DNA from: Methanobacterium sp. PtaU1.Bin097
GTDB taxonomy: Archaea; Methanobacteriota; Methanobacteria; Methanobacteriales; Methanobacteriaceae
NCBI GenBank assembly: GCA_002067325.1
Contig: MVQY01000092.1
Span: 1 to 16,055 of the forward strand
Direction of reading: 5' to 3'
DNA: 16,055 nucleotides
The notes under the pieces were generated by a model. The model was not told the origin of the DNA and did no database searches. It saw only the letters and a list, made by a program, of their open reading frames with translations. Position numbers and translations under genes: made by a program. Positions within the stretch are counted from its first letter, which is position 1; every line of letters begins with the position of its first letter. Of this stretch, positions 6,942 to 15,106 are shown piece after piece.

Positions 6942-7862
6942 TCATCCCTGTTCTTCTAAAATAGAGTTTAAATCATCAGTAGCTTTCTGGCTTTCATCGG
7001 TAACTGGTATTAAATTAATTTCATCTGCAGATTCAACCCCAACACCCAGTTCTACCCCTCTTTTAATCTGTTCCTGCTGGAAGATCGGCCCACGAGAAAC
7101 ATCACCGGTGGTACCGTAATATCTTAATACGGCAACTCCCACGGCATCAATGGCCATCCTGTCGGTTGAAGCAAGTAAAAGATTGGGTTCGGCTAACTGG
7201 CCTCTCTCTGGTCCCTGGTCTAGGAAGGCTTTTATTCCATCCATTAAAACCAGGTCCACAGGGTAGTGTTGGTTTATCTCTGCGATCATCTTCCGCTGGT
7301 ATGGGGACATATGTAACTCGGCCATGTAGTTGTAAACGCTTCCCGGGACCTTTTTAGCCACCAGGCCCACCGAATTTTTAAGGGAAATGGTGAAATGGCC
7401 TCTAAATCTATGGGTTTTCAGACAGCAGGTCTGCACCACCTTATCTGCCTCTTGAAATATTTTAGAAATATAAAAACCCCTAAGCCAGTGGTCTCCATCC
7501 CCTTTAATTTTAATCCATCCCTCTTTTTCTTCTTCATCAAGGACCACCAGTTTAAAACCAAGTTTATGGGATAATTCATATACACCCATCTTCTCCAGTA
7601 CTTCCCGGGTGGTTCCCATGCCACTGCGCTCGGCCATCACTAATTGGGATGCTCCGGCTTCCTGGAGATTCCTGACCAGCGACTCCAAAGTCTGTAGGTG
7701 AGTGGATGCCGGGAAAGGATCTGCACTGTTGAAATTGGCCTTTATAGCCACATTTTTCCCGGAAAATTCACTTAAACTAAATTTTCTAAGTAAAAGATCG
7801 ATTCCCTCTGTCCTATCCTCGGTTTTAATGAGGTAAACATCACTTTGGCTCTGGTTAACCAT
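6942..7862 (-). CDS. DUF362 domain protein
   Basis: A 306-residue protein of the DUF362 family, common in methanogens and anaerobes and often fused to ferredoxin domains; no ferredoxin CxxCxxC motif is present here. Recognisable family segments are NVAIKANFNSADPFPASTH near 36-54, the CCLKTHRFRGHFTISLKNSV stretch near 145-164, DLVLMDGI, and LLLASTDRMAIDAVGVAVL in the C-terminal third. The family function is not settled, so none is given. I chose the ATG at 7862 (GGGGA upstream) over a TTG at 7886. The TATA element at 7911-7918 would start transcription almost at 7886, leaving no room for a ribosome binding site there. Confidence 0.82.
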   Translation of the reverse strand: MVNQSQSDVYLIKTEDRTEGIDLLLRKFSLSEFSGKNVAIKANFNSADPFPASTHLQTLESLVRNLQEAGASQLVMAERSGMGTTREVLEKMGVYELSHKLGFKLVVLDEEEKEGWIKIKGDGDHWLRGFYISKIFQEADKVVQTCCLKTHRFRGHFTISLKNSVGLVAKKVPGSVYNYMAELHMSPYQRKMIAEINQHYPVDLVLMDGIKAFLDQGPERGQLAEPNLLLASTDRMAIDAVGVAVLRYYGTTGDVSRGPIFQQEQIKRGVELGVGVESADEINLIPVTDESQKATDDLNSILEEQG

Positions 7863-7910
7863 CCTGTCGTCCCCAGTAAATTTCAACTTTTAGAAAGAAA
7901 ATCTGCAATA

Positions 7911-7918
7911 AAATATAT
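7911..7918 (-). promoter_or_regulatory. TATA box of the DUF362 gene
   Basis: ATATATTT on the minus strand, in the 109-nt gap after uvrA, would place the start of transcription near 7889, about 27 nt before the ATG at 7862. It indicates that DUF362 is transcribed separately from uvrBA. Confidence 0.45.
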
Positions 7919-7971
7919 GGGGGTTTGAAAATAATAAAATTTTCTTGAAATAAAATAGGAAAAGTGGTTTT

Positions 7972-10875
7972 TTATTTGTTGTTGTTGCCTGTCTCACCAG
8001 GAACAGCTTCACTTCCACTTTCCAGATTAGATAAAATATTATCCCCACTTAAGACATGTTCTAAAAATTCGCCAGTGTAAGTTCCACTTGTTGCTATCTC
8101 TTCCGGCGTGCCCTGGGCAATGACCTTTCCACCATCGTCTCCACCTTCCGGTCCCAGGTCTATGATGTAGTCAGCGGTTTTTATGACGTCCAGGTTGTGT
8201 TCGATTACTATGATGGTGTTACCTGAGTCCCGGAGTCTCTCCAGAACATGTAACAACTTCTTGATATCTGCAAAGTGCAGGCCGGTGGTGGGTTCATCCA
8301 GGATGTACAGGGTTTTACCGGTGCTTTGGCGGCTTAACTCCTTGGCCAGTTTAACTCTCTGGGCCTCTCCACCAGAAAGGGTGGTGGCGGGCTGTCCCAG
8401 TTTGATATATCCCAGACCAACATCGTCCAGAGTCTGCAGCTTCTTCTTGATACGGGGAATGTTCTCAAAGAACTCCAATGCCTCCTCTACCGTCATATCC
8501 AGGACTTCGGCTATGTTTTTGCCTTTATAACGGACTTCCAGTGTTTCCCTGTTGTACCTTTTACCGTTACATACTTCACAGGGCACGTACACATCCGCCA
8601 GGAAGTGCATCTCGATCTTGATGATACCGTCACCGGTACAGGCTTCACACCGTCCACCCTTAACATTGAAACTGAATCTACCAGGTTTGTATCCTCTCTG
8701 GTTAGCAGTTGGGGTCTGGGCGAAGAGTTCCCGGATGTAGGTGAACACTCCAGTGTAGGTGGCCGAGTTAGACCGGGGGGTACGTCCGATGGGTGACTGG
8801 TCGATGATTATGGTCTTGTCTATCTGTTCTATTCCCTCTATGGACTGGTGTTTACCAGGGTTCATGTGTTTATGGTTTAAAATACCGTATAAACCTTTAT
8901 ATAAGACGTCGTTTATGAGTGTGCTTTTGCCTGAACCTGAAACCCCGGTTATACAGGTGAAAACACCCAGGGGGAAGTCCACATCGATGTTCTGCAGGTT
9001 ATGCTCCTGAGCTCCCTTCACAGTTAAGAAACTATCGTACCCCTTCCTTTCAGTAGGGACGGGTATGGTCTCCTGTCTGGAGAGGTACTTGCCGGTTATG
9101 GAGCCCGGATCCCGGGATATCTCCTGGGGAGTTCCGGCGGATATTATTTGTCCCCCGTGCTCCCCTGCCCCGGGTCCAATGTCTATCACATGGTCTGCGG
9201 AGACTATGGTCTCCTCGTCATGCTCCACTATGATTAGCGTGTTTCCTATGTCCCTTAGTTTCTTAAGCGTCTCTATCAGACGGGCGTTGTCCCGTTGGTG
9301 CAGGCCTATACTGGGCTCATCCAGGATATACAGTACACCTACCAGTCCTGAGCCGATCTGGGTGGCCAGACGGATACGCTGGGCTTCACCCCCAGATAAA
9401 CTACCGGAGGAACGGTCCAGTGTGATGTAATCCAGCCCTACATCCTTCAAGAACCTTAACCTTTCTTTTATCTCCTTTAACACTTCCTGTGCTATGTACT
9501 GTTCCCTTCCAGTAAGTTCCAGGCCTTCGAAGAATTTATAGGATTCCTTGATGGGCCATTCCACCACCTCTGTGATAGACTTACCCCCCACTGTTACCGA
9601 ACGGCTCTCCGGGCGCAGCCTTGTCCCACCACAGATTGGGCATTTCCGGTCGCTCATGAACTGGCCCATGTAACTGCGCATATAGTTGGATTTGGTCTCC
9701 ATGTAGATCCGTTCCATACGGGTTATCACCCCTTCAAATCGGCGTTTAACCCGGTGAAGTCTGTTCCTCCTCTGGAACTGGAATTCTATCCGGTCGGTTG
9801 AGCCGTAGAGTATTATATCCTGATGTTTAGGGGATAGGTCTTTGAAGGGTGTGTCCATACTGAACCCGTAGTGTTCAGCGACTGCCCTTAGCATCTGCCC
9901 GTAGTAGTTATCCCGGTGTTTCGATCGGCTCCATGGTAGGATGGCCCCTTCATTAAGGGACAGGCTGGGGTCAGGGATCACCAGGTCGGCATCTATCTCC
10001 ATCTTACTCCCCAGTCCGTTACACTCTGGACAGGCCCCGTGGGGGTTGTTGAAGGAGAACATTCGGGGGCTTATCTCCTCGAAGTTGATTCCGCACTCGG
10101 TACAGGCGAAGTCCTCACTGAACAGTTTTTCGGTTGCATCTTCTCCAGTGCCGTATACCACTGTGAGTAGGCCTTCTCCCAGTTCCAGGGCGGTTTCCAC
10201 TGAATCTGCCAGTCTGGCTTCAAAGTCCCGATCGTATCGTATCTTCAGCCGGTCCACCAGTACTTCGATGGTGTGTTTGAAGTTCTTCTCCAGTTTGATC
10301 TCTGATTCCAGATTCTTTACTTCTCCGTCCACCCGCACCCGGACGAATCCCTTGCTGCGCAGGTCCTCGAATATTTTCTGGTGCTCCCCTTTTCTGTCGC
10401 GTACCAGGGGTGCCAGTATCTGTATCTTAGTGTCCTCCGGCTCCTGGAGGATGTTGTCCACTATCTGGCCTGGTGTCTGCTGGCTGATCTCCTTACCACA
10501 AACGTGGCAGTGGGCGATTCCGATACGGGCAAATAATAATCGTAAATAGTCATATATTTCAGTTACAGTACCTACTGTAGAACGGGGGTTCATCCTGGTG
10601 GTTTTCTGGTCTATGGATATGGCTGGGGAGAGCCCCTCTATATAGTCCACTTCTGGTTTCTTCATCTGCCCCAGGAACTGTCGAGCGTAGGCGGATAATG
10701 ATTCCACGTATCGTCTCTGTCCTTCGGCGTAGATGGTGTCGAATGCTAGGGATGATTTCCCGGAACCGCTTATACCGGTTATCACCACCATCTGGTCCCG
10801 GGGTATCTCCACGTCTATGTTCCGTAGGTTGTGCTCCCGGGCTCCCTTGATTATGATACTATCCTTTTTATTCAT
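7972..10875 (-). CDS. uvrA: Excinuclease ABC subunit A
   Basis: The DNA-damage recognition ATPase of nucleotide excision repair, 967 residues, full length. It carries two ABC ATPase modules. The first Walker A is GISGSGKSS at 34-42 with signature LSGGEAQRIRLA near 490. The second Walker A is GVSGSGKST near 645 with LSGGEAQRVKLA near 835 and Walker B LYILDEPTTG. Zinc-binding cysteine pairs are present at CHVC (about 121), CTEC and CPEC (about 256-283), CPIC (about 410), and CEAC/CEVC (about 742-768). UvrA dimers load UvrB at damage. The ATG lies inside the end of uvrB (8-nt overlap), so the two are translationally coupled with uvrB first. Archaeal UvrABC is generally regarded as acquired from bacteria. 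Confidence 0.98.
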   Translation of the reverse strand: MNKKDSIIIKGAREHNLRNIDVEIPRDQMVVITGISGSGKSSLAFDTIYAEGQRRYVESLSAYARQFLGQMKKPEVDYIEGLSPAISIDQKTTRMNPRSTVGTVTEIYDYLRLLFARIGIAHCHVCGKEISQQTPGQIVDNILQEPEDTKIQILAPLVRDRKGEHQKIFEDLRSKGFVRVRVDGEVKNLESEIKLEKNFKHTIEVLVDRLKIRYDRDFEARLADSVETALELGEGLLTVVYGTGEDATEKLFSEDFACTECGINFEEISPRMFSFNNPHGACPECNGLGSKMEIDADLVIPDPSLSLNEGAILPWSRSKHRDNYYGQMLRAVAEHYGFSMDTPFKDLSPKHQDIILYGSTDRIEFQFQRRNRLHRVKRRFEGVITRMERIYMETKSNYMRSYMGQFMSDRKCPICGGTRLRPESRSVTVGGKSITEVVEWPIKESYKFFEGLELTGREQYIAQEVLKEIKERLRFLKDVGLDYITLDRSSGSLSGGEAQRIRLATQIGSGLVGVLYILDEPSIGLHQRDNARLIETLKKLRDIGNTLIIVEHDEETIVSADHVIDIGPGAGEHGGQIISAGTPQEISRDPGSITGKYLSRQETIPVPTERKGYDSFLTVKGAQEHNLQNIDVDFPLGVFTCITGVSGSGKSTLINDVLYKGLYGILNHKHMNPGKHQSIEGIEQIDKTIIIDQSPIGRTPRSNSATYTGVFTYIRELFAQTPTANQRGYKPGRFSFNVKGGRCEACTGDGIIKIEMHFLADVYVPCEVCNGKRYNRETLEVRYKGKNIAEVLDMTVEEALEFFENIPRIKKKLQTLDDVGLGYIKLGQPATTLSGGEAQRVKLAKELSRQSTGKTLYILDEPTTGLHFADIKKLLHVLERLRDSGNTIIVIEHNLDVIKTADYIIDLGPEGGDDGGKVIAQGTPEEIATSGTYTGEFLEHVLSGDNILSNLESGSEAVPGETGNNNK

Positions 10876-12826
10876 CTCTAACTTCCTCGAATATCAGTAT
10901 TTTATCCCTTATTTTTGCTGCTTCTTCAAAGTCCAGTCTCTGGGCTGCTTTTTTCATGTCTTTCCTTAGATCCTGTATGAACAGGTGTAATTCGTCCTTG
11001 GGCATGTTTTCGATGTCATCGCGCAGGACCACATCCTTCTTCTGTGTTTTCTCCTTAAGTGAACGGGACGTGCTTTTTGGTGTGATGTTATGTTTCCTAT
11101 TATATTCCATCTGTAAATGTCTTCTCCGGTTGGTGGTGTCCACTGCCTTGCGGATGGATTCCGTCACCTCATCGGCGTAGATCACCACCTGCCCCTCCAC
11201 GTTCCGGGCAGCCCGGCCGATGGTCTGGATGAGTGATGGCTCACTACGGAGGAATCCCTCCTTATCAGCGTCGAGTATACCCACCAGGCCTACCTCGGGG
11301 AGGTCCAACCCTTCTCTTAAAAGGTTCACTCCCACCAGACAGTGGAAGTCTCCCCGGCGGAGGTCGTCGATGATATCTATCCTCTCCAGGGTGCTGATCT
11401 CCGAGTGGAGGTAGCGTACCTTGAGACCGGTCCGGGCGTAGTAGTCTGTGAGGTCCTCAGCCATCTTCTTGGTAAGGGTGGTTACCAGGATCCTCTGATC
11501 ACTTTCCACCTTCTTGTTTATCTCTCCCAGGAGGTGTTCCACCTGTCCCTTTACCGGGTGAATCTGTATCTCCGGATCCACCAACCCCGTGGGCCTGATT
11601 ATCTGTTCTACTATGTTTTCACTCAGTCCCAGCTCGTACTTGGCTGGTGTGGCTGAGACGTAGATCACCTGGTTCTGCAGTGCCTCAAACTCCGGGAAGT
11701 TCAGGGGCCGGTTCTCCCGGGCGCTGGGTAGCCTGAAACCGTACTCCACCAGACTGTCCTTACGGGCTTTATCTCCAGCGTACATTCCACCTATTTGGGG
11801 TACGGTGACGTGAGATTCATCTATAATAGTTAAATAGTCCTTTGGGAAATATTTCAGGAGTGTGTAGGGTGTTTCCCCCCATTTCCGTCCGGAGAGGTGC
11901 ATGGAATAGTTCTCAATACCCGGGCAGTAGCCCATCTCCCGGAGCATCTCCATATCATACCGTGTCCTCTGCTCCAGCCTCTGGGCCTCTACCAGTTTGT
12001 TCTGGGCTTTAAGGATGGTGATCCTGTCTTCCAGTTCCTCTTCAATGGCATTTAGTGCCTTCCTGAGTTTTGAATCAGCTATCACGAAGTGCTTAGCCGG
12101 GAAGATGGTTATCCGATCCATATCTCTCCGGTGAGTCCTTAAAAGTGGATCGATGGTGGAGATGTTTTCTATCTCATCTCCAAAGAGCTCAATTCGCAAT
12201 GCCACCTTTCCATGGGCAGGGTATACGTCGATTACATCTCCCCTGACCCGGAAGGTACCCCTGGTAAATTCTATGTCGTTGCGGTCGTACTGCATCTTAA
12301 CCAGGCTGGCCAGTATGGCTTCCCGGTCCATGGTATCCCCTACACTCAGGGGGAGCACCTGTTCACTGTAATCCTCCGGAGACCCTATACCGTAGATGCA
12401 AGAGACACTGGAGACCACTATAACATCGTCCCGGGAAAGCAGGGACTGGGTAGTGGAGTGGCGCATCATATCAATTTCATCGTTGATAGACGCCTCCTTA
12501 TCTATGTAGGTGTCTGAATGGGGGATGTAGGCCTCTGGCTGGTAGTAATCGTAGTAGCTTACGAAGTACTCCACGGCGTTGTCCGGGAAGAGCTCCCGGA
12601 ACTCCTCGTATAGCTGGGCGGCCAGTGTTTTATTATGCGACATGACCAGGGTGGGTTTTTGAACTTCCTTTATAACGTTAGCCATGGTGAAGGTCTTACC
12701 CGAGCCAGTTACCCCTAAGAGTGTCTGGTGTTTGAATCCGCTTTGTATGCCTTCTGTGAGTGATTTTATGGCTTTAGGCTGGTCGCCTAGTGGTTTGTAG
12801 TTTGATACAAGTCTAAATTCGCTCAT
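10868..12826 (-). CDS. uvrB: Excinuclease ABC subunit B
   Basis: The damage-verifying helicase-like subunit of UvrABC, 652 residues, full length. Walker A is GVTGSGKT at 38-45. The beta-hairpin that inserts between the strands is marked by YYDYYQPEAYIP at 91-102, and the DEAD-like box is TIIDESH near 335-341. Helicase motifs VGVNLLREGLDLPEV and QTIGRAARN follow. The last 40 residues (DLRKDMKKAAQRLDFEEAAK) form the UVR domain that binds UvrC. GAGGAT lies about 5 nt before the ATG. It is the first gene of the uvrBA operon, transcribed away from uvrC. Confidence 0.98.
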   Translation of the reverse strand: MSEFRLVSNYKPLGDQPKAIKSLTEGIQSGFKHQTLLGVTGSGKTFTMANVIKEVQKPTLVMSHNKTLAAQLYEEFRELFPDNAVEYFVSYYDYYQPEAYIPHSDTYIDKEASINDEIDMMRHSTTQSLLSRDDVIVVSSVSCIYGIGSPEDYSEQVLPLSVGDTMDREAILASLVKMQYDRNDIEFTRGTFRVRGDVIDVYPAHGKVALRIELFGDEIENISTIDPLLRTHRRDMDRITIFPAKHFVIADSKLRKALNAIEEELEDRITILKAQNKLVEAQRLEQRTRYDMEMLREMGYCPGIENYSMHLSGRKWGETPYTLLKYFPKDYLTIIDESHVTVPQIGGMYAGDKARKDSLVEYGFRLPSARENRPLNFPEFEALQNQVIYVSATPAKYELGLSENIVEQIIRPTGLVDPEIQIHPVKGQVEHLLGEINKKVESDQRILVTTLTKKMAEDLTDYYARTGLKVRYLHSEISTLERIDIIDDLRRGDFHCLVGVNLLREGLDLPEVGLVGILDADKEGFLRSEPSLIQTIGRAARNVEGQVVIYADEVTESIRKAVDTTNRRRHLQMEYNRKHNITPKSTSRSLKEKTQKKDVVLRDDIENMPKDELHLFIQDLRKDMKKAAQRLDFEEAAKIRDKILIFEEVRDE

Positions 12827-13088
12827 CTCTATCCTCGTCGAGAAAATAAATATGTAAAGGTTGTTATAGGAAATCTAAAAATAGAATATATATAATATAT
12901 ATAACTAATTCCTTCATCTATTATATAAAGACTACTATCCCCCATATTTTTTATTGGATTAAGAATATCTAAATAGTCTAACCTAGAGTGGTTGAGAAGT
13001 ATTCTAGATTAAAAAAGGTTATATAAAAAAAGGATAGTTCGACTTGATTATTTTTTATTTTCAATAAGACCTATCATTTGTCTAATCA
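12827..13088. promoter_or_regulatory. Divergent uvrBA / uvrC promoter region
   Basis: This AT-rich gap separates the divergent repair genes. For uvrC on the plus strand the TATA element is TTATATAAA at 13019-13027, preceded by an A-rich BRE-like tract. For uvrB on the minus strand two candidates exist: CTTTATATAA at 12921-12930 and a tandem ATATATATA pair at 12886-12903. No gene, SOS box or conserved operator is recognisable in the gap; a weak CTAGA/TCTAG inverted repeat lies in the middle. Confidence 0.5.
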
Positions 13089-13109
13089 ATGGAACAACTT
13101 AGGATTTAC

Positions 13110-14945
13110 ATGACTCTAAACAACACCAGTAACCTACCAGACAAGCCAGGAGTATACATCTTCAAGGACACCGAAGAGAAGATACTCTATGTGGGAAAGG
13201 CTAAATCCCTGAAGAAACGGGTTAAATCCTACTTCAAGGATGAACTGGACTCGGATAAGACCAGGATCATGATGAAGCATTTCCACAGTCTGGAGTACAT
13301 CGTAACCGACACCGAGAAAGAAGCCCTAATTTTAGAGTCAAATCTAATAAAAAAGTATCTACCCCGCTACAACATCCGCTTGAAGGATGATAAGAGATAC
13401 CCATACGTTAAAATAACCAACGAAGATTTCCCCCAGGTAATAATAACCCGTAGAATTACCGAAGACGGCTCCTATTATTATGGGCCCTTTACAGATGTAA
13501 CCCCCCTCCGGAGGATGCTCCGGTTTATCAAGGCACTCTTCAAGATCAGGGACTGTAAGAACATGGACGGGCCCTGCCTGAACAGCCAGATGGAACTATG
13601 CGAGGCCCCCTGTGACGGCCGAATAAGTAAGGAGAACTATAATAAACTGATAGACAAGGCTAACCTGTTCTTCCAGGGGAAGTACAGTGAAATCATGGAC
13701 ATCCAGAAAAAGAACATGGAAGAAGCAGCGGCTAACCATGAGTATGAGAGGGCGGCGCTTTTAAGGGACCAAATAGCCTCCATCAAGGATATGGTGGAAA
13801 GGCAGAAAATAGAGTTCGACCGCAGCCTGGAACAGGATGTCATAGCCTGCTCTTTAGATGATGAATTTGCATCAGTGGTCCTCTTCCGGGTGCGGAACGG
13901 TAAGATCATAGGTAAGGAGGAGTTCCTCATGAGCGGAGCCGAAGGAGGGGTAGGCACACCACAGTCCGTACTATCTGCATTCCTGAAACAGTACTACAGC
14001 AGCCCCCAGCAGGTGCCCTCCGAGCTGATCCTGCAGTACCATGTGGACGAGGAAGACCTGATCACAGACTGGCTCCAGGAGAAATCAGGAAATGATATTA
14101 CAATTAAAGTCCCTGAAGAAGGTCTGGAATATCGGCTGGTTAAGATGGTAGCTAAAAATGCAGATATAGCCCGTAACCAGCAGGAACAGGTGAAGGGAGC
14201 GCTTCTGGAGGTAAAGGATTACCTGGGAATTCCCAGGATACCCCGGTACATCGAGGCCTTCGACATCTCCAATATCAGCGGTAAACTGGCAGTGGGGTCC
14301 ATGGTAGTCTTTGAAGATGGAAAACCTAAAAAGAGCAACTACCGGAGATATAAAATTGAAACACCAGGACCCGATGATTACGCCATGATGCGGGAGGTTC
14401 TAACCCGTCGATATAAGAAATTAGCCCATGCCGAGTTGACCCGTAAAGAAGATACCGGTGAGGTGAAGGGAGACACGGGTAAAATAGAAGATCATACTCT
14501 AAAAGAACATACCCGTCCAGACCTCATAGTCATAGATGGGGGTAAGGGACAGCTTAACACCGCATTACAGGTTTTGAAATCTTTAAACCTCACCAGTATC
14601 CCGGTTATCGGTCTTGCCAAGGAATTTGAACACATCTTCATCCCTGGCTTTCCCACTCCCATCATACTTCCCCGGAATTCTAAAGCGTTACACCTGCTTA
14701 TGAGGGTGCGGGATGAAGCCCACCGGTTTGCAGTTACTTACCATAAAAAGCTCAGGTCCAAGGAGATAGAAGGCTCAGCACTTGATCATATCCCTGGGGT
14801 GGGTCCTAAGCGGAAGTTGAGGTTAATCAGACATTTTGGTAGTATGGAGAATATTCAAAAGGCCAGTCTTGAGGAAATTGCTGAAGTGGAGGGCATCAGC
14901 CAGAAACTAGCCCAAACAATCCGCCGAGAACTTCAGAATAAGTAA
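13110..14945 (+). CDS. uvrC: Excinuclease ABC subunit C
   Basis: The dual-incision nuclease of UvrABC, 611 residues. An N-terminal GIY-YIG domain (GVYIF at 14-18, YVGK at 27-30) makes the 3' cut. Cys149, 156, 164 and 168 match the iron-sulfur cysteines described for bacterial UvrC, with the +8 and +4 spacing. A UVR domain for UvrB binding lies at about 196-231. The RNase H-like nuclease for the 5' cut shows FDISNISG near 384, DGGKGQ near 475 and DEAHRF near 537. Tandem HhH motifs (IPGVGPKRK) end the protein. About 25 charged residues (DTGEVKGDTGKIEDHTLK) before the DGGKGQ motif look like a local insertion. I chose ATG 13110 with AGGA upstream; ATG 13089 adds seven residues and lacks a clear site. 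Confidence 0.96.
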   Translation: MTLNNTSNLPDKPGVYIFKDTEEKILYVGKAKSLKKRVKSYFKDELDSDKTRIMMKHFHSLEYIVTDTEKEALILESNLIKKYLPRYNIRLKDDKRYPYVKITNEDFPQVIITRRITEDGSYYYGPFTDVTPLRRMLRFIKALFKIRDCKNMDGPCLNSQMELCEAPCDGRISKENYNKLIDKANLFFQGKYSEIMDIQKKNMEEAAANHEYERAALLRDQIASIKDMVERQKIEFDRSLEQDVIACSLDDEFASVVLFRVRNGKIIGKEEFLMSGAEGGVGTPQSVLSAFLKQYYSSPQQVPSELILQYHVDEEDLITDWLQEKSGNDITIKVPEEGLEYRLVKMVAKNADIARNQQEQVKGALLEVKDYLGIPRIPRYIEAFDISNISGKLAVGSMVVFEDGKPKKSNYRRYKIETPGPDDYAMMREVLTRRYKKLAHAELTRKEDTGEVKGDTGKIEDHTLKEHTRPDLIVIDGGKGQLNTALQVLKSLNLTSIPVIGLAKEFEHIFIPGFPTPIILPRNSKALHLLMRVRDEAHRFAVTYHKKLRSKEIEGSALDHIPGVGPKRKLRLIRHFGSMENIQKASLEEIAEVEGISQKLAQTIRRELQNK

Positions 14946-15003
14946 GTAAATAGTATCACTCATCAGATTTATCCATAAAAATTAATATAGAAGTTTAATT
15001 AGA

Positions 15004-15010
15004 TTTATAA
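15004..15010 (+). promoter_or_regulatory. Possible TATA box of the receiver-PAS gene
   Basis: TTTATAA in the 161-nt gap after uvrC would place the transcription start near 15032, with a leader of about 75 nt. It is the clearest TATA-like element there, but several AT-rich alternatives exist. Confidence 0.3.
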
Positions 15011-15106
15011 CTGTATAGCGATAGATGTTATTTGGTTAATAACTGAATAGTTAATTAAAAAAATGAATGATGACAATTTCAACCATCATCCTAAAATTCG
15101 ATTCAC

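Noticed and set aside
7862..7886. TTG at 7886 as the DUF362 start
   Set aside because: No ribosome binding site precedes it and the likely transcription start is only about 3 nt away; ATG 7862 has GGGGA upstream.
7972..14945. UvrABC in an archaeon as a new system
   Set aside because: Bacterial-type UvrABC is already known from many mesophilic methanogens, and all three proteins look standard.
15065..15089. ATGATG/CATCAT inverted repeat before the receiver-PAS gene
   Set aside because: The stem is short with an 11-nt loop and no T-run; not enough to call a terminator or riboswitch.
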